Source of the DNA: Lantana camara
Taxonomy: Eukaryota > Streptophyta > Magnoliopsida > Lamiales > Verbenaceae
Length of the DNA stretch: 64,000 bases
Reading direction: 5' to 3'
NCBI GenBank assembly: GCA_037501455.1
Contig: CM074858.1
Coordinates: forward strand, 95,638,001 to 95,702,000
The position numbers were made by a program, and so were the translations under genes. The notes beneath the pieces were generated by a model. The model had not been told where the DNA came from. It saw only the letters and a list, made by a program, of their open reading frames with translations, and searched no databases. Every line of letters begins with the position of its first letter. The first letter of the stretch is position 1. This document shows positions 10,141 to 22,339 of this stretch, piece after piece.

Positions 10141-10352
10141 TCCTTCGATGCCCCGAACGCGTTAAAGGGGTCGAAAAGGTCAAAATCTCGATCTAACGAG
10201 AAGTGACCAAAAAACCCCTAAAAAGAAAAAATTACAAACAAGCCCTAAACTCTTAAAAAGTTCAAAATAGGGCCACGCAAAGCACAAAATTACATAATTA
10301 AACACATAAGAAAGCCGAAAGGTGGCGTACGTCGGACGAGCGGGATGTTACA
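10141..10352 (-). mobile_element. Fragment of another LTR, 5' end only, opposite strand
   Basis: On the minus strand this begins TGTAACATCCCGCTCG at 10352, a typical gypsy LTR start, and is lost at 10141 where the long LTR ends. No coding sequence. It may be the older element into which the long-LTR element inserted. Confidence 0.5.
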
Positions 10353-11239
10353 GAGTCCAACCTTTTTGAAAATGTAACATGGCCGTGTCACACTAGTTGA
10401 TAGCCTTGAGGTGTTCTTTCGTTACTTCTCATTGTGAGTTCCACCTCATTTACGACTTATATGCAATGTGAACTTATTGAATTATGTGTTATGATCATTG
10501 TATAAGATTCATGAATTGATTGACTTGATTATGAAAGTATTGACAAGAATGAATGATCTCTATCATTTATATGACTTTAATGCATTAATTGTGTGCATGA
10601 ACATCTTCATAACATAATACTGTTACATATGCACTTCATATCATGTTTATTACATTGTCGTGCATCGTATGTGGTCATTTTGAGTCTCACTTCACCTCTT
10701 TTGCGCAGATTTTGGTACGGACGTAGGCGAGACCGGTCCTTGAGGCTCTTGCATCGTTTTATACCCACCAGTCTCCTTTAGACTGAACCCATTTTTGTTT
10801 TCAGTTGTTTTGTGTAGGTTGGGATTTGCAAGGCGGGAATTCGAGTCCTTTGAGTCTTTTATTTGGGTCTAGTACTTCTTCTGGGTCTCACATACACTCA
10901 TGTTATTTTGTATTATGATTATGATTATGAATACTTTGGGCGTACTTGATGATCTGAGTCGTGATGGCAATTTGAATACTTGTAATTATTTTTGGAGCTT
11001 GAAGGCTCACTGTACATGATATGGTATTGATATATATATATATTGCTTCCACTTTTATTGCTTAATTTTGTTATTGTTGCATCTTGGTTTGTGTATGGTT
11101 TAAGGGTTAGCTCCCGCCTAGCATAGCGAGTGTGTTGTGTCCCCATTCGCCTTGATTTGGCACGTGTATGGACTCTTCATTTCATATACGGGTCAGGTCT
11201 TGGTGCGGGGGATATTGTGTCTCGCGCTCGGGCGCTACA
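10353..11239 (+). mobile_element. Truncated second copy of the long-LTR family
   Basis: This copy matches 8540-8760 and 9640-10140 of the long LTR. Shared blocks include the segment around ATACCCACCAGT (9655 and 10764), CCATTTCATATGCGGGT-like sequence near the end, and the terminus GGGCGCTACA. It lacks the first half of the LTR and the stretch equivalent to about 8785-9640. The divergence shows it is an older insertion of the same family. Confidence 0.7.
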
Positions 11240-12379
11240 GTTTCCCTTTTATTCTTCCCAAAAGACTCCTCTTTTCTTTGCATAATCCCACCCCTCTATC
11301 GGAATTTTCAATATCAAACAACATTTTTCTTTCTTTTTCTTCACTCTCTGCTATTTTTTTTCCCTCTTTATTCTTTTTTTTTCCTTTATCTTTTCTTTTG
11401 ACTTCTTTTCCCTATTTTCTTTTCATTACATTTTTTTTCAGCACTGTTCAATCTCTCTCTTTTTATTTTCAACTCAACACAAGGGTACAACAAGGAGTCT
11501 AAGACATACTAATAATTCAATCCAAAAAATGAGCAAGCAAGGTGTTGCTAAAATATGATCGGGAAATTAAGTTGTTCATTTAGCTTGTAACATGGCTAAG
11601 AAAGAAATTGCACAACACTGAGGCTCAGCGGGATCAATCGGGCTATATTATTTAGTGGAAATCCTAAAAACGCCAAAACATCGACAACAAATGCCTAAGT
11701 CATTCCCTGTATTAACCGTCAACCAATCTATTTCGCCTCGAAGAGAGTTAAAGTGCATTCTAATCAATTTTCAGACTTATTAGAAAAACACGACTAACCT
11801 ATCTAAGCAAAGTACATAAACTGTTCAATTAGTGCGCGAGAAATAAGGGCATGACAACGTACTAATTATTTAAATTCCACACAAAATTTCATGCATTCAA
11901 AAGCCTAACTTGTTCTAGCAAAAATTCAACGATCAAGCCTAAGCAAAAGCACTCAAAATTGGAGCAAAATCTCAAAATTCTCAACATCCTCAATTCAAGC
12001 AATATCACAAAAAAAAAAAAAAACAAAACAAAACAAAAAAAAAAAAATTGAATTCATAAGCATGTAAGCCCATATAAACAGTAAACAGGCTCATCCACAC
12101 TTATAACATGCATTGTCCTCAAGGCATAAGAAAAATAGAGAGAAAAGAGGACTTCCCTGAAGTGCAGATCTGTGGGCTCTTTTTTTTCCACAAAAATTGT
12201 ATGGGTTCTAGGTATGGTCAAACCTATACAGATGCATCAGCAGTTTAACAGCAGTAATTCATATAATTTGGGCAAACAACGCGCGCCTGCAATGACAGAA
12301 AGGAGCAGTAATCAACAAAACACCATAAAAATTTGGAAAAACAAGAGAACTAAAGACGAAGAAAAACAGGGGAAGAAAA
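11240..12379. other. Non-coding stretch
   Basis: No gene recognised. It has a T/C-rich first part (11240-11480) and an A-rich run near 12008-12050. It is probably more decayed retroelement sequence leading into the minus-strand Athila-like element. Confidence 0.5.
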
Positions 12380-12607
12380 ATGGCGCCGGAATCGCCAAAT
12401 TTGGGTTGCCTCCCAATAACATCCTTGTTTAATGTCTTAGGCCCGACAAGACTTGTTGAATTGCCACTCAAATGGAGGTACAACCTCCATACAAATCCCC
12501 TCGATTGTGTGGAGTTGAATCTTCTAATCCATTGCGCCATCTAGATTGGGGATTATTATTGGTAGAAGTTCTCAACACAGTTTGATATTTTCTCAGCGCA
12601 GACTCCG

Positions 12608-13717
12608 TCAACCACTTAAATTTTTTTTTCCACAATCCCTAATAACGGTTCTTGGGTTCCTGAAATCGAAAAATATATGAGATCTGAGGAAAATAGTGGT
12701 TAAATAGTCAAGAATATCTGCATACCAGCGTATGACTTTTGGATATGGCCAAACCTTTCGGTTATACACGTCGAAAAGCTGTTCGTTCCAGAAATCATCA
12801 TGAAATTCATTGTGGTTAGGCCTTGAACCTGCAAATTTTCCTCCTCCTTTGAAGGGATATTTCAGATTATCCAAAAACTCTTCGAGTTTCAAAATAAGTG
12901 CCTGAAACACGAAGGAATTTAGTTCAGATATAGCATTAGACACATCAAGAATCAGAACATCTCTATTCATAGATTTAAAAGCCTCCAATGGTAAAACCAT
13001 ACCACAAGGATCATCAAACAACCCAATATGTTTCGCCTTACCCTCAAAATTTTCAAGACTCGGCTCCTCTACTTTGTTCAACTCATAATTCTCATTAGTC
13101 AGGTTTTCTATCACATCAATGCTAAAAACACAAGAAAATTCATTAGGACATTTTCTTGACTTGTAAACATTGAATTTCGCAATATCACCATCAAATTTTA
13201 AAGTCAATAAGCCTTTTTTAACATCTATTTTAGCATTGGCAGTGCGGAGAAAAGGTCGCCCAAGTAAAATATCAGAAACATTTAAAGAATTTTCATCCTC
13301 CATATAAAACATATAAAAATTAGCAATAAAGATTAATCCATCAACATGCACAAGTACGTCCTCTAATACTCCTTCCGGATATATCACATATCGATTAGCC
13401 AACTGAATTATGATACATGTATCTTTCAACGGACCCAGATTCAGTGATGAATAAACAGATAAAGGCATAATATTAATGGGCGCATCCAAATCACACATTA
13501 CTTTCGTATTCTCATTTTTGCCAACGTTACATGGAATTGAAAACATTCTTTGGTCTCGACATTTCGGGGGTAATTTCTTTTGTAAAACAGCGGAGACATT
13601 CTCTCCAACACTTACCCATTCATTACCTTTCAATTTCCTTTTGTTGGTGCAGAGTTTCTTAAGAAATTTGGCGTATCTGGGAGTTTGGTGGATCGCATCC
13701 AACAATGGTATGTTCAC
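12608..13717 (-). pseudogene. Athila-like protease fused by deletion to the integrase N-terminal region
   Basis: The 369-residue frame begins NIPLLDAIHQTPRYAKFLKK, the usual end of Athila-type gag. The aspartic protease follows: KLPPKCRD, then an active site reading DLDAPINIMPLSVYSSLNLG where the family has D-x-G-A/S, so the catalytic triad is altered. Next is LLGRPFLRTANAKID. After LDNLKYPF, normally the lead-in to reverse transcriptase, the frame jumps to EQLFDVYNRKVW...RWYADILDYL, which resembles sequence at the start of the integrase region. RT and RNase H are therefore missing, a deletion of over 1 kb that kept the frame. A -/+ frameshift separates it from gag at about 13715. Not expected to be functional. 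Confidence 0.75.
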
Positions 13718-14070
13718 TTCAACCTTCCGAAAGGTCTCGAGAATGTTCCTCTCCTCCTCTTATTTCTTCGTTTTTTCCAGACGTTGAGGGAATGGAGGCG
13801 GATCGGAATCACCAGGGGTTTAGGCTGTATGACGATTTTCGCCTCAATGTCTCGGTTTGGGTTTAAGGTACGGCTAAACCTTGAAGTCGTACCTTCTACC
13901 TGATCAACTACGGAACCATTTTTCCTTCCCTTATCTTTATCCAGTAGTGTCAGGAGTTCCTTACCACTTCTGAGCATGATGGCACTGACATTTGGCTTAG
14001 GATCCTCGGTTTGCAATGGCAACTTCCCTTGATTTTCTATTCTACTCAATGCAGCTGCAATCTGACCCAA
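13714..14070 (-). pseudogene. Athila-like gag C-terminal fragment
   Basis: A 118-residue frame containing MGQIAAALSR, GKLPLQTEDPKPNVSAIML and RSGKEL, the low-complexity linker between the gag zinc knuckle and protease in Athila-like elements. It ends in KRRRGTFSRPFGRLK, and the coding continues in another frame at 13717. On its 5' side, 14071-14340 retains weakly readable gag sequence (MHNHGWYEQPNMSYAPNPP) with stops. Confidence 0.6.
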
Positions 14071-14610
14071 TTAGGTCTCCAAATTTTTAATTGAGGAACC
14101 TAAGTTCTGAACGGTTGGTTCCAAGTTATTAAATCGGATTGTTTATGGGTCGAGAGGTGGGTTCGGTTGAGGTTTTAGTTTTTGGGGTTGTGGAGGTCTA
14201 GGTACGGAGTTTTGGGAAATTTGGTGGATTTGGTGCATAACTCATGTTGGGTTGTTCATACCATCCGTGATTGTGCATGTTAGAGTATGGATTGTACATT
14301 GGAGGCTAATATCCAACCGCGTTCACATTTCCTAGAGTGCATTCTTGAGGATGGACACGTTTCGGTGGGGTGCGACGTGCTTCCACACAATTGACAAACC
14401 TTCACTACTTAGGGTACACCTACACCAAGGTTAGAAGCCAAAGCACTTATCATATTTTTAATTTCATCAAAAAGGGAAGAATTGACCTCATTAACCCGTC
14501 ATGGAATGTTCTCGTAATTGTTGAATTGTTGCGAATTCGCAAACATTATTGAACTATCATCTTTTTCGTGAATGCTCCTGTTTAGAAAAAAAGAATTAAA
14601 TTCAATTATT

Positions 14611-14632
14611 ACCAATCCCTAGCAACGACACC
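14611..14632 (-). promoter_or_regulatory. Degenerate tRNA-Asp-type primer-binding site
   Basis: Minus-strand TGGTGTCGTTGCTAGGGA lies 6 bp inside the LTR end. It differs at a few C-to-T-like positions from TGGCGCCGTTGCCGGGGA, the site used by Athila-like elements. Confidence 0.65.
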
Positions 14633-14638
14633 AAAATT

Positions 14639-16844
14639 TGACAGGTGTCAAATCCATCAAATATAATTATAATTCCGATCTACGACTAAAACAGAGTATA
14701 GCGCAAATGGGTTGAACCATAGAGATTGGGAGAAATTAATTCAATTAAAATCGCAGAAAGTTCACAAGAAATCACAAGTAAAGGTGGGGGTTTTGGATTT
14801 TAACTAAACTAATAAAGCAATTAAAATTAATAACTAAAAGAACACGACTAAGCACACGTTGAAAAGAGAGTTTAAAATCAATAAGGGAGATAACACCTAG
14901 TTAGAGATTATAATTCAGTTTCCACATCGATCACCGACGCAAAGATACTTTCAAACAATTCAAATAAGTTAGATATAGCAGATAGAGATACTCGACTCCG
15001 CTTTGTTCTCACTTAAATTCTCGAATAGCCTAGAGACACTCGACAGCTATTTTCCCTAATTCGTTTCACAATCCTTAGAGACACTCGACAAAATTTAATG
15101 AATATACAACATTAAAATATATGAAAACACTAACCCGAATTAACTAAGTCACGGCACATGCAAGATTTAAACCCGATTATTAATTCCCTTAACCAATCAA
15201 ATTCAACTTTATGACATTCTTATCGTTAACGCGCTACAAAAATCAATCAAGCATTACATAAATGTCACGCTTCAAAATCAGGATGTGACCGGCCGTGCCG
15301 TCAGTTGCATCCCAACAACACAGGGCCCTCTTAAACCATGAACTTAGAAAAATAATTAATCTAAATATCCAAGTAGAGTGCAAAATCCTTCAATAAAATT
15401 AAAAACTTCATGGTACAGAGCATCTAAAATCCCAAAAATAACATCTCAAACACATGTGAGAATGTCATTGATAGATTACTATAGCAAAAGCTGAAATCTC
15501 AAGTAAGCTAACTAATAAAACTAAAACTTCCAAAAAGTTCTTCGATCATATGAAATTTAATTAATCAGCTAGAATAAAGTCCTTCGATATATCTTCCTCT
15601 ACTCGGATAATCAATCAATAATCTGAAAAATAATAGCAAGGGGTGAGCTGCATACTCAATACGTAATTCCAAACTTTCTCTACCAGATCAAGCATATTTA
15701 AAAACTTACCATTTTATACGAATAATATCATAGGATTTTCATATCAATAAACCATAATAATTTCCAAACAATGAGTCAATGAACAATTTAGTTTAGCTCA
15801 AAGAACAATACTAAGACCATCATTCTAATCCTAGGTAGGGTTGTCGGCTTAATGGATATCCATGGACAATAACCAAACAATGATCCAGCTGTAGTCCCGC
15901 TGGGCGGCCAAACAATAATGGAACTAGTTCCGGGCACCAACAAATAACCCAATGGTCTAAAACAATGATCTGATCAATCTATGAGCTCAATCACAACAAT
16001 CAATATTTTCAATAAAAATACGATTTTCATACATAACGAAAACTAATAACTTTATTTATATGCTTGATCTTATTTTTCTTAAAAACTCACAATTTCAAGA
16101 ATGTAATTTGCATAAAAACAATTCAGTTGAGACAATACCAATAATTTAATAAAAATATAATAAAGTAGAAATCGTCGAGAATTACTTACCTCGTCCCAAA
16201 GTTCTAATAGGTCTTGTTGGAGAACTAACGAAAAGCTCTAAATAGGTTGACTTGATTCTAGTAATAAACATCGGTAATTAGCTAAAATTGAAAGACTAAA
16301 ATATCCAAGACTACTTAGTATTACGCTTAATCTAAATATACAGTAGATATATCAATCATAATCCTATCTAAATAAAAAAACTGAATTTCGCATCCCAACG
16401 TAAATTTATTTAGATCTCACTAATTGCACTAAAAGAACTTGTTATCAACTAGTCAATTTCTTTGTTATAAATTATCCGATGTGAACCGAGAAGCAAAATA
16501 AAAGAGAACCTTTTTCTAATATTCTTATGTATGGTGCCTGTAAGGTGTCTTTGTAATTAACTAATAAACTAACCACTATTGAATATCCAATAAATCAAAA
16601 AAAAATTAGAATATATGAATGAAGTTATATGATTAATTACTCATGGATACTTAATCTATTTACTATGCAATTGTCCAGTGACATAAACTGATATATTCTA
16701 ATTGTCTTCCCTAATTCTAGTCAAGAAGATAATTTAAATAGAGGTAGCTTACGTTATAGTTCCGAGACGTAGAATACACGGTGAAGAATGGTTGGCGTCG
16801 AAATCAACAGTTTGCTAACTATTGTTTTCTAAAGAAACATTCAC

Positions 16845-16887
<43 letters not shown>

Positions 16888-17976
16888 GAAGAATCACAAA
16901 CCCACTACAATTCTTTTAACCTAGTTTGATAGGTCAAATAATGGAGTCCTAATACCCCTAACTACTCTAATCACGGCTAGTAGAAATCCTAATATAACCA
17001 TAAATTATCTAAGTTTGAGTCTAAAATATCTCTTACTTATAGGTTATTCTGTATTGTGAGCGTTCCACTTCTTTCGGTTAGGGTGAGCCTTTTCTGTATC
17101 GTGGGAATCCCACTTCTATAATTTCTCACCGTTACTATATCATTATCTAATAATACTATTATAACAAAATATACTTAAGTAAATAAATATAATATATATA
17201 TATATATTTTAAAAAAAAATCCGGGTCTCACAATAAACTTCATGCATCATGAAAAGCACTATGCAATTAAATCTACTTAGATGATCGTGTATTATCACTA
17301 AGCAAACAAATCACAATAAACACGACACTTGGAGAATTAATAAATACTTGAATTATATTGAAAATTAAAAACAATTAGGTCTCACGATGTCTCAACCAAA
17401 TCATAAATCTCAAGCTAAATATTATGAAATTAGCTACTCAAAGTCATAATATCCGAAAACATAAAATAGATCAAAAACAAAGTCTAACTAAAAACAAGGA
17501 TTTAAAAATAAAAATTTGTGATGAATGATTTTATCTCGACGAAGTCTCCAAGCCGCTGCCTCAATCCCCCAATTTCTCTAACTGCAGCGTGAAAAAGTTG
17601 TGTAAAAGATAGATCCAAAATTGTGAAAAAGTAGTATGAAATCACTCTATTTGGCCCATCAAGTCCTCAAATTAATAAAATTGGCACACGCTACACTCAT
17701 AAATACAAAAACTGATCATGGCATCATTTTAAACCCAAGTTAAGGACTAAATTTCAGCCATAAACACACAAAATATTAGAGAATTAAGTACGCTAACATG
17801 GAAGGAAAATTATAAAAAATTCCCAAAATTTTGCCACGTAGCATATGGAGGACTAAAATTGAGAAATGTGAAATAAAAAATGATGCAATGTGACAAAAGT
17901 TAAAAGGTTAGGACCAAAATCGAAAAATAGCATCTTTAGATGACGAAAAATGATATTTTTTTGATGTTTTATTATT
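14639..17976 (-). mobile_element. 5' LTR of the Athila-like element, interrupted by a solo LTR
   Basis: The minus-strand 3' end is ...ACCTGTCA at 14639. Just inside it is sequence typical of Athila-type LTR ends: a CCCTATGGTTCAACCC-like block and a TCGTAGATCGG block near 14670-14730. A 1970-bp solo LTR occupies 15263-17232; removing it leaves about 1.4 kb. The outer (TG) end could not be placed with confidence, so 17976 is only an upper limit. Confidence 0.45.
15263..17232. mobile_element. Solo LTR, 1970 bp, with 5-bp target duplication
   Basis: It starts TGTCACGCTTC and ends GGGTCTCACA, flanked on both sides by ATAAA (15258-15262 and 17233-17237). There is no internal retroelement sequence, so it is a solo LTR left by LTR-LTR recombination. 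Orientation is unresolved because both strands read TG...CA. Contains a TA repeat at about 16846-16882. Confidence 0.8.
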
Positions 17977-17985
17977 AAAATACTA

Positions 17986-19064
17986 GAGAAAATTACATTT
18001 TTAGTCCCATAGAAAATAGGTCGATTTTTTTTTTTTCGGTCCCGTAGTTTTTAAATAGTCCCGCAATTTTAGTTTTTCGACAAATGTAGTCCCAAAGTGC
18101 AAAAAATTTATTTTTGACACAAGTTTTGTTAATTCATTTTTAATTGAATTTTTTAAATACACATATTTAAAATTGTTATAATTATAATATAAATATAATT
18201 TAATATTATTATAGTGATTTTTTATTATTGTATTAACTTTTATTTTTAATTAAATATGATATTGTTAAAACTTACTTTTAATTCTAATTAAATATTATAT
18301 TAATGAACTATTATAATTATAGTATAAATATAATTGTAGGTTATATTATTATAGTGTTTTAAAATTTTGATGTTATTTTTTAATTCTCACTAAATATGTA
18401 TGGTTAGTAATTACTTTATAATTTTTCTAATTAATATTATATTGTTGAATAAAATATATGTAAATTTTCAGTTATTTTTAATTTTAACTAATGATATTTT
18501 ACCGGTGTTTTATTATTAAAATACTAGAGAAAATTTCATTTTTAGTCCCATAGGAAATAGTTTGATTTTTTTTTTTTGGTACCATAATTTTAAATAGTCC
18601 CACACTTTTAGTTTTTGGACAAATGTAGTCCCAAATTGCTAAAAATTATTTTTGACACAAATTTTGTTAATTCATTTTTAATTTATTTTTTTTAAAATAC
18701 ACATAATTAAAATTGTTATAATTATAATATAAATATAACTACATATTATTATAATGATTTTTTATTATTATGTTAACTTTTATTTTTAATTAAATATGAT
18801 ATTGTTAAAACTTACTTTTAATTCTAATTAAATATTATATTAATGAATTATTATAATTATAGTATAAATATAATTGTAGGCTATATTATTATAGTGTTTT
18901 AAAATTTTGATGTTATTTTTTAATTCTCATTAAATATGTATGGTTAGTAATTACTTTATAATTTTTCTAATTAATATTATATTGTTGAATAAAATATATA
19001 CAAATTCTCGGTTATTTTCAATTTTAGCTAAATGCAACGTTAATTATTTTAAATAAATGAAATA

Positions 19065-19121
<57 letters not shown>

Positions 19122-19579
19122 ACATATTTAAATATTATAAATATTAATTATTTTCAATTTTTTATTTTACATATTTTCAACTAAATGTAATATTGAAGAT
19201 TATTTTATTAATTATGTTATTATGTATAATATTTTTATTTTTTATTTTAAAGAAATATTCATATTTTAAATTTTAATAATTTATTATTTATTATAAAAAT
19301 AAAATGCATATCATGTTGTTGATATGTATTTTTTAAGAAAAAATATTATAAATATATATTCCTAAATATTAGAAAATAAATCATTATGTTAATTTTTTAA
19401 TATCTAAAACCGCTAACGTTGACTAACGAAAAAGTTAACGGAGTTGTGACTGATATTGAATTTTTTTGCACTTTGGAAGTATATTTTTTCGAAAAACTAA
19501 AAGTACGGGACGATTTAAAAATTACAGGACCAAAAAAAAATCAACATATTTTCTACGGAACTAAAAATGCAATTTTCTC
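17986..19579. mobile_element. Non-autonomous Mutator-like element with a duplicated left end
   Basis: The ends are inverted repeats (GAGAAAATTACATTTTTAG at left; the right end is its imperfect complement) over about 150 bp, flanked by the 9-bp duplication AAAATACTA (17977-17985 and 19580-19588). The left flank plus about 540 bp of the element is repeated in tandem: a second GAGAAAATTTCATTTTTAG with the same AAAATACTA before it starts at 18527. No coding sequence. A long TA microsatellite lies at about 19065-19119. Confidence 0.85.
18518..19058. repeat. Second copy of a 541-bp tandem repeat (first copy 17977-18517)
   Basis: Blocks such as AACTTACTTTTAATTCTAAT occur in both copies at matching spacing of about 541 bp. 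The repeat includes the host flank before the element, so it arose after the element had inserted. Confidence 0.75.
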
Positions 19580-19588
19580 AAAATACTA

Positions 19589-20325
19589 CCAGTGTTGGGA
19601 AACAGAATGAAAAAAAGTGTGAAACAAGAAAAAAGTATTGAAAAAAGAATTTTTATTGTTAATCGATATAAATTTACATAGCCCTTATTTTTAGAAAATT
19701 TTGCATAACTTCTAAGGTACGTAAATAAAAACTTTTAAGATACCCTAGAAAGAAACTTCTCAGGTAAGCTAAATAAAGCTTCTAATGTGTCATTTTCCTT
19801 TTTTGTTTTTTTTTAGTCAAAATTTCAATTAATATTGTCCAATGGGAGACTGTAAGAATATTTTTTATTGGATTTCTATTAATTGATGGTTGTATTAAAA
19901 ACTAAAATGAGTTGAATAAATACGATTAATGGGATAAGGCTTAGCAGGCCTATTTGTTTGACCCACAGTTGTTGAAGCTTTGATATTAGCAGACGTGGTC
20001 TGACAGCTGGTGTAGACCCATTCTAGAAAGTGCACGATGGGTGAGCTCCTAGGGTTATATTTATTGATTGCTAGGTCCCTGTTCACTCCACGTTCTTGAT
20101 ATCTGCTTTTCCATCTAAGCTGTCAACTGTCGGTGAGAAAAGAAGAGGGAAAATCTACCTAGAGGAGTAAGTGGAATACATGAAATTAACCAATTTCATC
20201 GGTAAATATCAGATTCAATTCAGTAAATTCCGTAGGCAAGAAATTAGGTATGTCTATACTCTTAATTATATTGGTATTTTAAATTCATGGTGTTGATCTT
20301 GACAAAATATATCTTACAAGCCCCT
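19589..20325. other. Non-coding stretch
   Basis: AT-rich sequence without recognisable gene, RNA or terminal repeats. It precedes the DUF4283 remnant. Confidence 0.5.
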
Positions 20326-21050
20326 TTGTTTTGATGAAGGAACTCTAGATGCGAAAAGGCCGTTGGTGGCTCGCGCATGTGTAGAAATTGATCTCTTAAA
20401 GCCGTTAAAGAAATGACTCGGTTTGACTTACCACAGTGCGATGTGAATTTAGCAAATTGTATACGAGGGCGAAACCCCTACAGTCGGAAGTGTGCTCATA
20501 TTTGCCATGGTGATAACGGTGGTTATGAGAACTTGGAGGAACTGCATAGATTGGAAAGAAATAAGGCTGTAAAGGAAACAGAAAAGAAAGATGAAGATGG
20601 CAGGCAGAATTTACGGCATAAATTGGAGAAGCGTGCGAACAAGGCAACAAGGGTAGTATGCCGGCAACCGTAGCTGGCGATGGAGCCGCGGCGCAGATGT
20701 GCTTATAGGAAGGAGCCCTAGCATGAAAGTTGGGTAAGCTTTAGCTACTACACAAGAGAAGTTGGGTCGGATTGGTGATGATGTTGGGGACTCGAATTTA
20801 ATATGGGTATCCAAATCTCATATACAATATCAGGCTATTAACAAGGATCCTAGCCCGGTTGAACAACCCACACAAGATCTTTTAAAAACGAACTTGGATT
20901 ATGAGAGGTTTGCAAATACTGTCCAAGAAATTATTCATGAAAATTCAAAATTTTTCGCCTATGCCGAAGGTAGAAGGAAAATTATTGGAGCCAGTCCAGG
21001 CCACTAGCAATGAAATTGGCTCGAACAATGTGGGCTAAGGAGTTTCAGCT
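20326..21050 (+). pseudogene. DUF4283/CCHC-knuckle protein remnant (LINE ORF1-like)
   Basis: Plus-strand pieces in different frames resemble plant DUF4283 proteins, which often accompany LINE-type elements. ARACVEIDLLKPLK (about 20369-20410) matches the typical RVCVEIDLLKP motif. KCAHICHGDNGGYEN (about 20488-20532) is a degenerate C-x2-C-x4-H-x4-C knuckle with the first and last Cys replaced. A charged linker follows, then a 20762-21007 frame (DPSPVEQPTQDLLKT, YERFANTVQEII). Frameshifts and stops separate the pieces. No reverse transcriptase is seen downstream. Confidence 0.5.
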
Positions 21051-21444
21051 ATTTTTAATGCTTTGGCCATGAGGAATTGGTTTCAAAATTTAAAAGGCAG
21101 TCCAACCCACCTTCTTATTATTGGTCAGCTGCTCGTGAAGGCCAAAAACTACATCCAGGCGTGATTTTGCACGGTGAAAAGTTTGAAGCGCCGGGCCAAG
21201 CTTGGCGGCCGGTGATTGTCCTCCGTCGGCTAGGCAGCCTATGCCGGACCGCCAACACCTTCTGACCAGCCCTCAGCCGACGTCCAGGTGGTTGTCGCTG
21301 AGCCCTGCCGCGACACCATATCACGCGGCCACGCCTTCGGTTCCAACATAGTCCTTGACATAATTTTGGGAGTAAATTAAAAAAAGAAAACTCTAACGAT
21401 TGTTACAAGGTTAATTTAGTCAAAAAAAACACAAATTAAATAAA
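21051..21444. other. Non-coding stretch with a GC-rich patch
   Basis: No gene recognised. About 21170-21340 is clearly GC-richer than its surroundings, with short open frames on both strands that resemble nothing I know. It may be part of the decayed element at 20326-21050. Confidence 0.4.
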
Positions 21445-22330
21445 GGGATAATTACCAACGCCCCCCTGAGATTTGACGTTATTACAGAATATCCCCCTGA
21501 GGTTTCGAAAATTACGAACTCCCCCCTGAATAGTACACCCTAGTTTACAAATAGCACCGGCCGTTAATTACACCGTTAAATTCAAATTTAAATTCCAAAA
21601 ACACCCTTAGGGGGTATATTGTAATTTTACTTAGAGTTTAATGATATAATTGTACTATTAGTTAATTTTGGATTTTTTGTATTTAAAAAGTTGTTATTTA
21701 ATTTAATAATTTATATTTTATCTATAAATATAAATTGAATTAGATATTCCATGCATATTTATTTCTATAAAATATGATAAGTAATAAATTTCCTTTCATA
21801 TTTATTTCTTAGTTTTAAATATATTTTGTACAAGTTCATTTAAAGTTAATTTAAAATAATTTATTTGTAATTATAACAAATTTTCCCTCAAAATAAAAAT
21901 TCATATAAAAAAACCCACACAAAGATCAACTAGTGCATTATCAATTTTTTTCCTCAAAATTGAAAATCATAACAAATTCACTAATATTAACAAATACATT
22001 AGTAAATTCACAAAAATTCCACCAGCCGTTTAAACAATTATTTCAAACATTGAACATGTATGGTCAATATCTACAGAAAATATTAAACATCCATAAACTG
22101 TAGGTATGAAATTAATCTATCATAAAAATATTAAAATAACATTAAGTAGCATTTTATTAAAAAAAAATTCTATGTAGACACAAAACTCAAGTACTTATAT
22201 CAAACCCCCTTAACAATAGTAGGGGTAAAATAGTAAATTTCACACAATCCATTAAATTTAACGGAGGAGATAACGGTCCGGGGGGGAGTTCGTAATTTTC
22301 GAAACCTCAGGGGGCGTTGGTAATTATCCC
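21445..22330. mobile_element. Non-autonomous Mutator-like element, 886 bp
   Basis: Termini GGGATAATTACCAACGCCCC and its complement, flanked by the perfect 9-bp duplication TTAAATAAA (21436-21444 and 22331-22339). Inverted repeats of about 70-90 bp carry several CCTGAGG/CCTCAGG blocks. AT-rich interior, no coding. Confidence 0.9.
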
Positions 22331-22339
22331 TTAAATAAA

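Larger units (their letters stand above)
12380..14639 (-). mobile_element. Athila-like Ty3/gypsy element, internally deleted, minus strand
   Basis: In minus-strand order there is a tRNA-Asp-like primer-binding site (14611-14632), remains of gag (14071-14340 and 13714-14070), a retropepsin-type protease joined to an integrase N-terminus (12608-13717), and non-coding 3' sequence of the type found in Athila elements (about 12380-12560). Reverse transcriptase and RNase H are missing. Several frameshifts and stops show it is dead. Confidence 0.75.
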
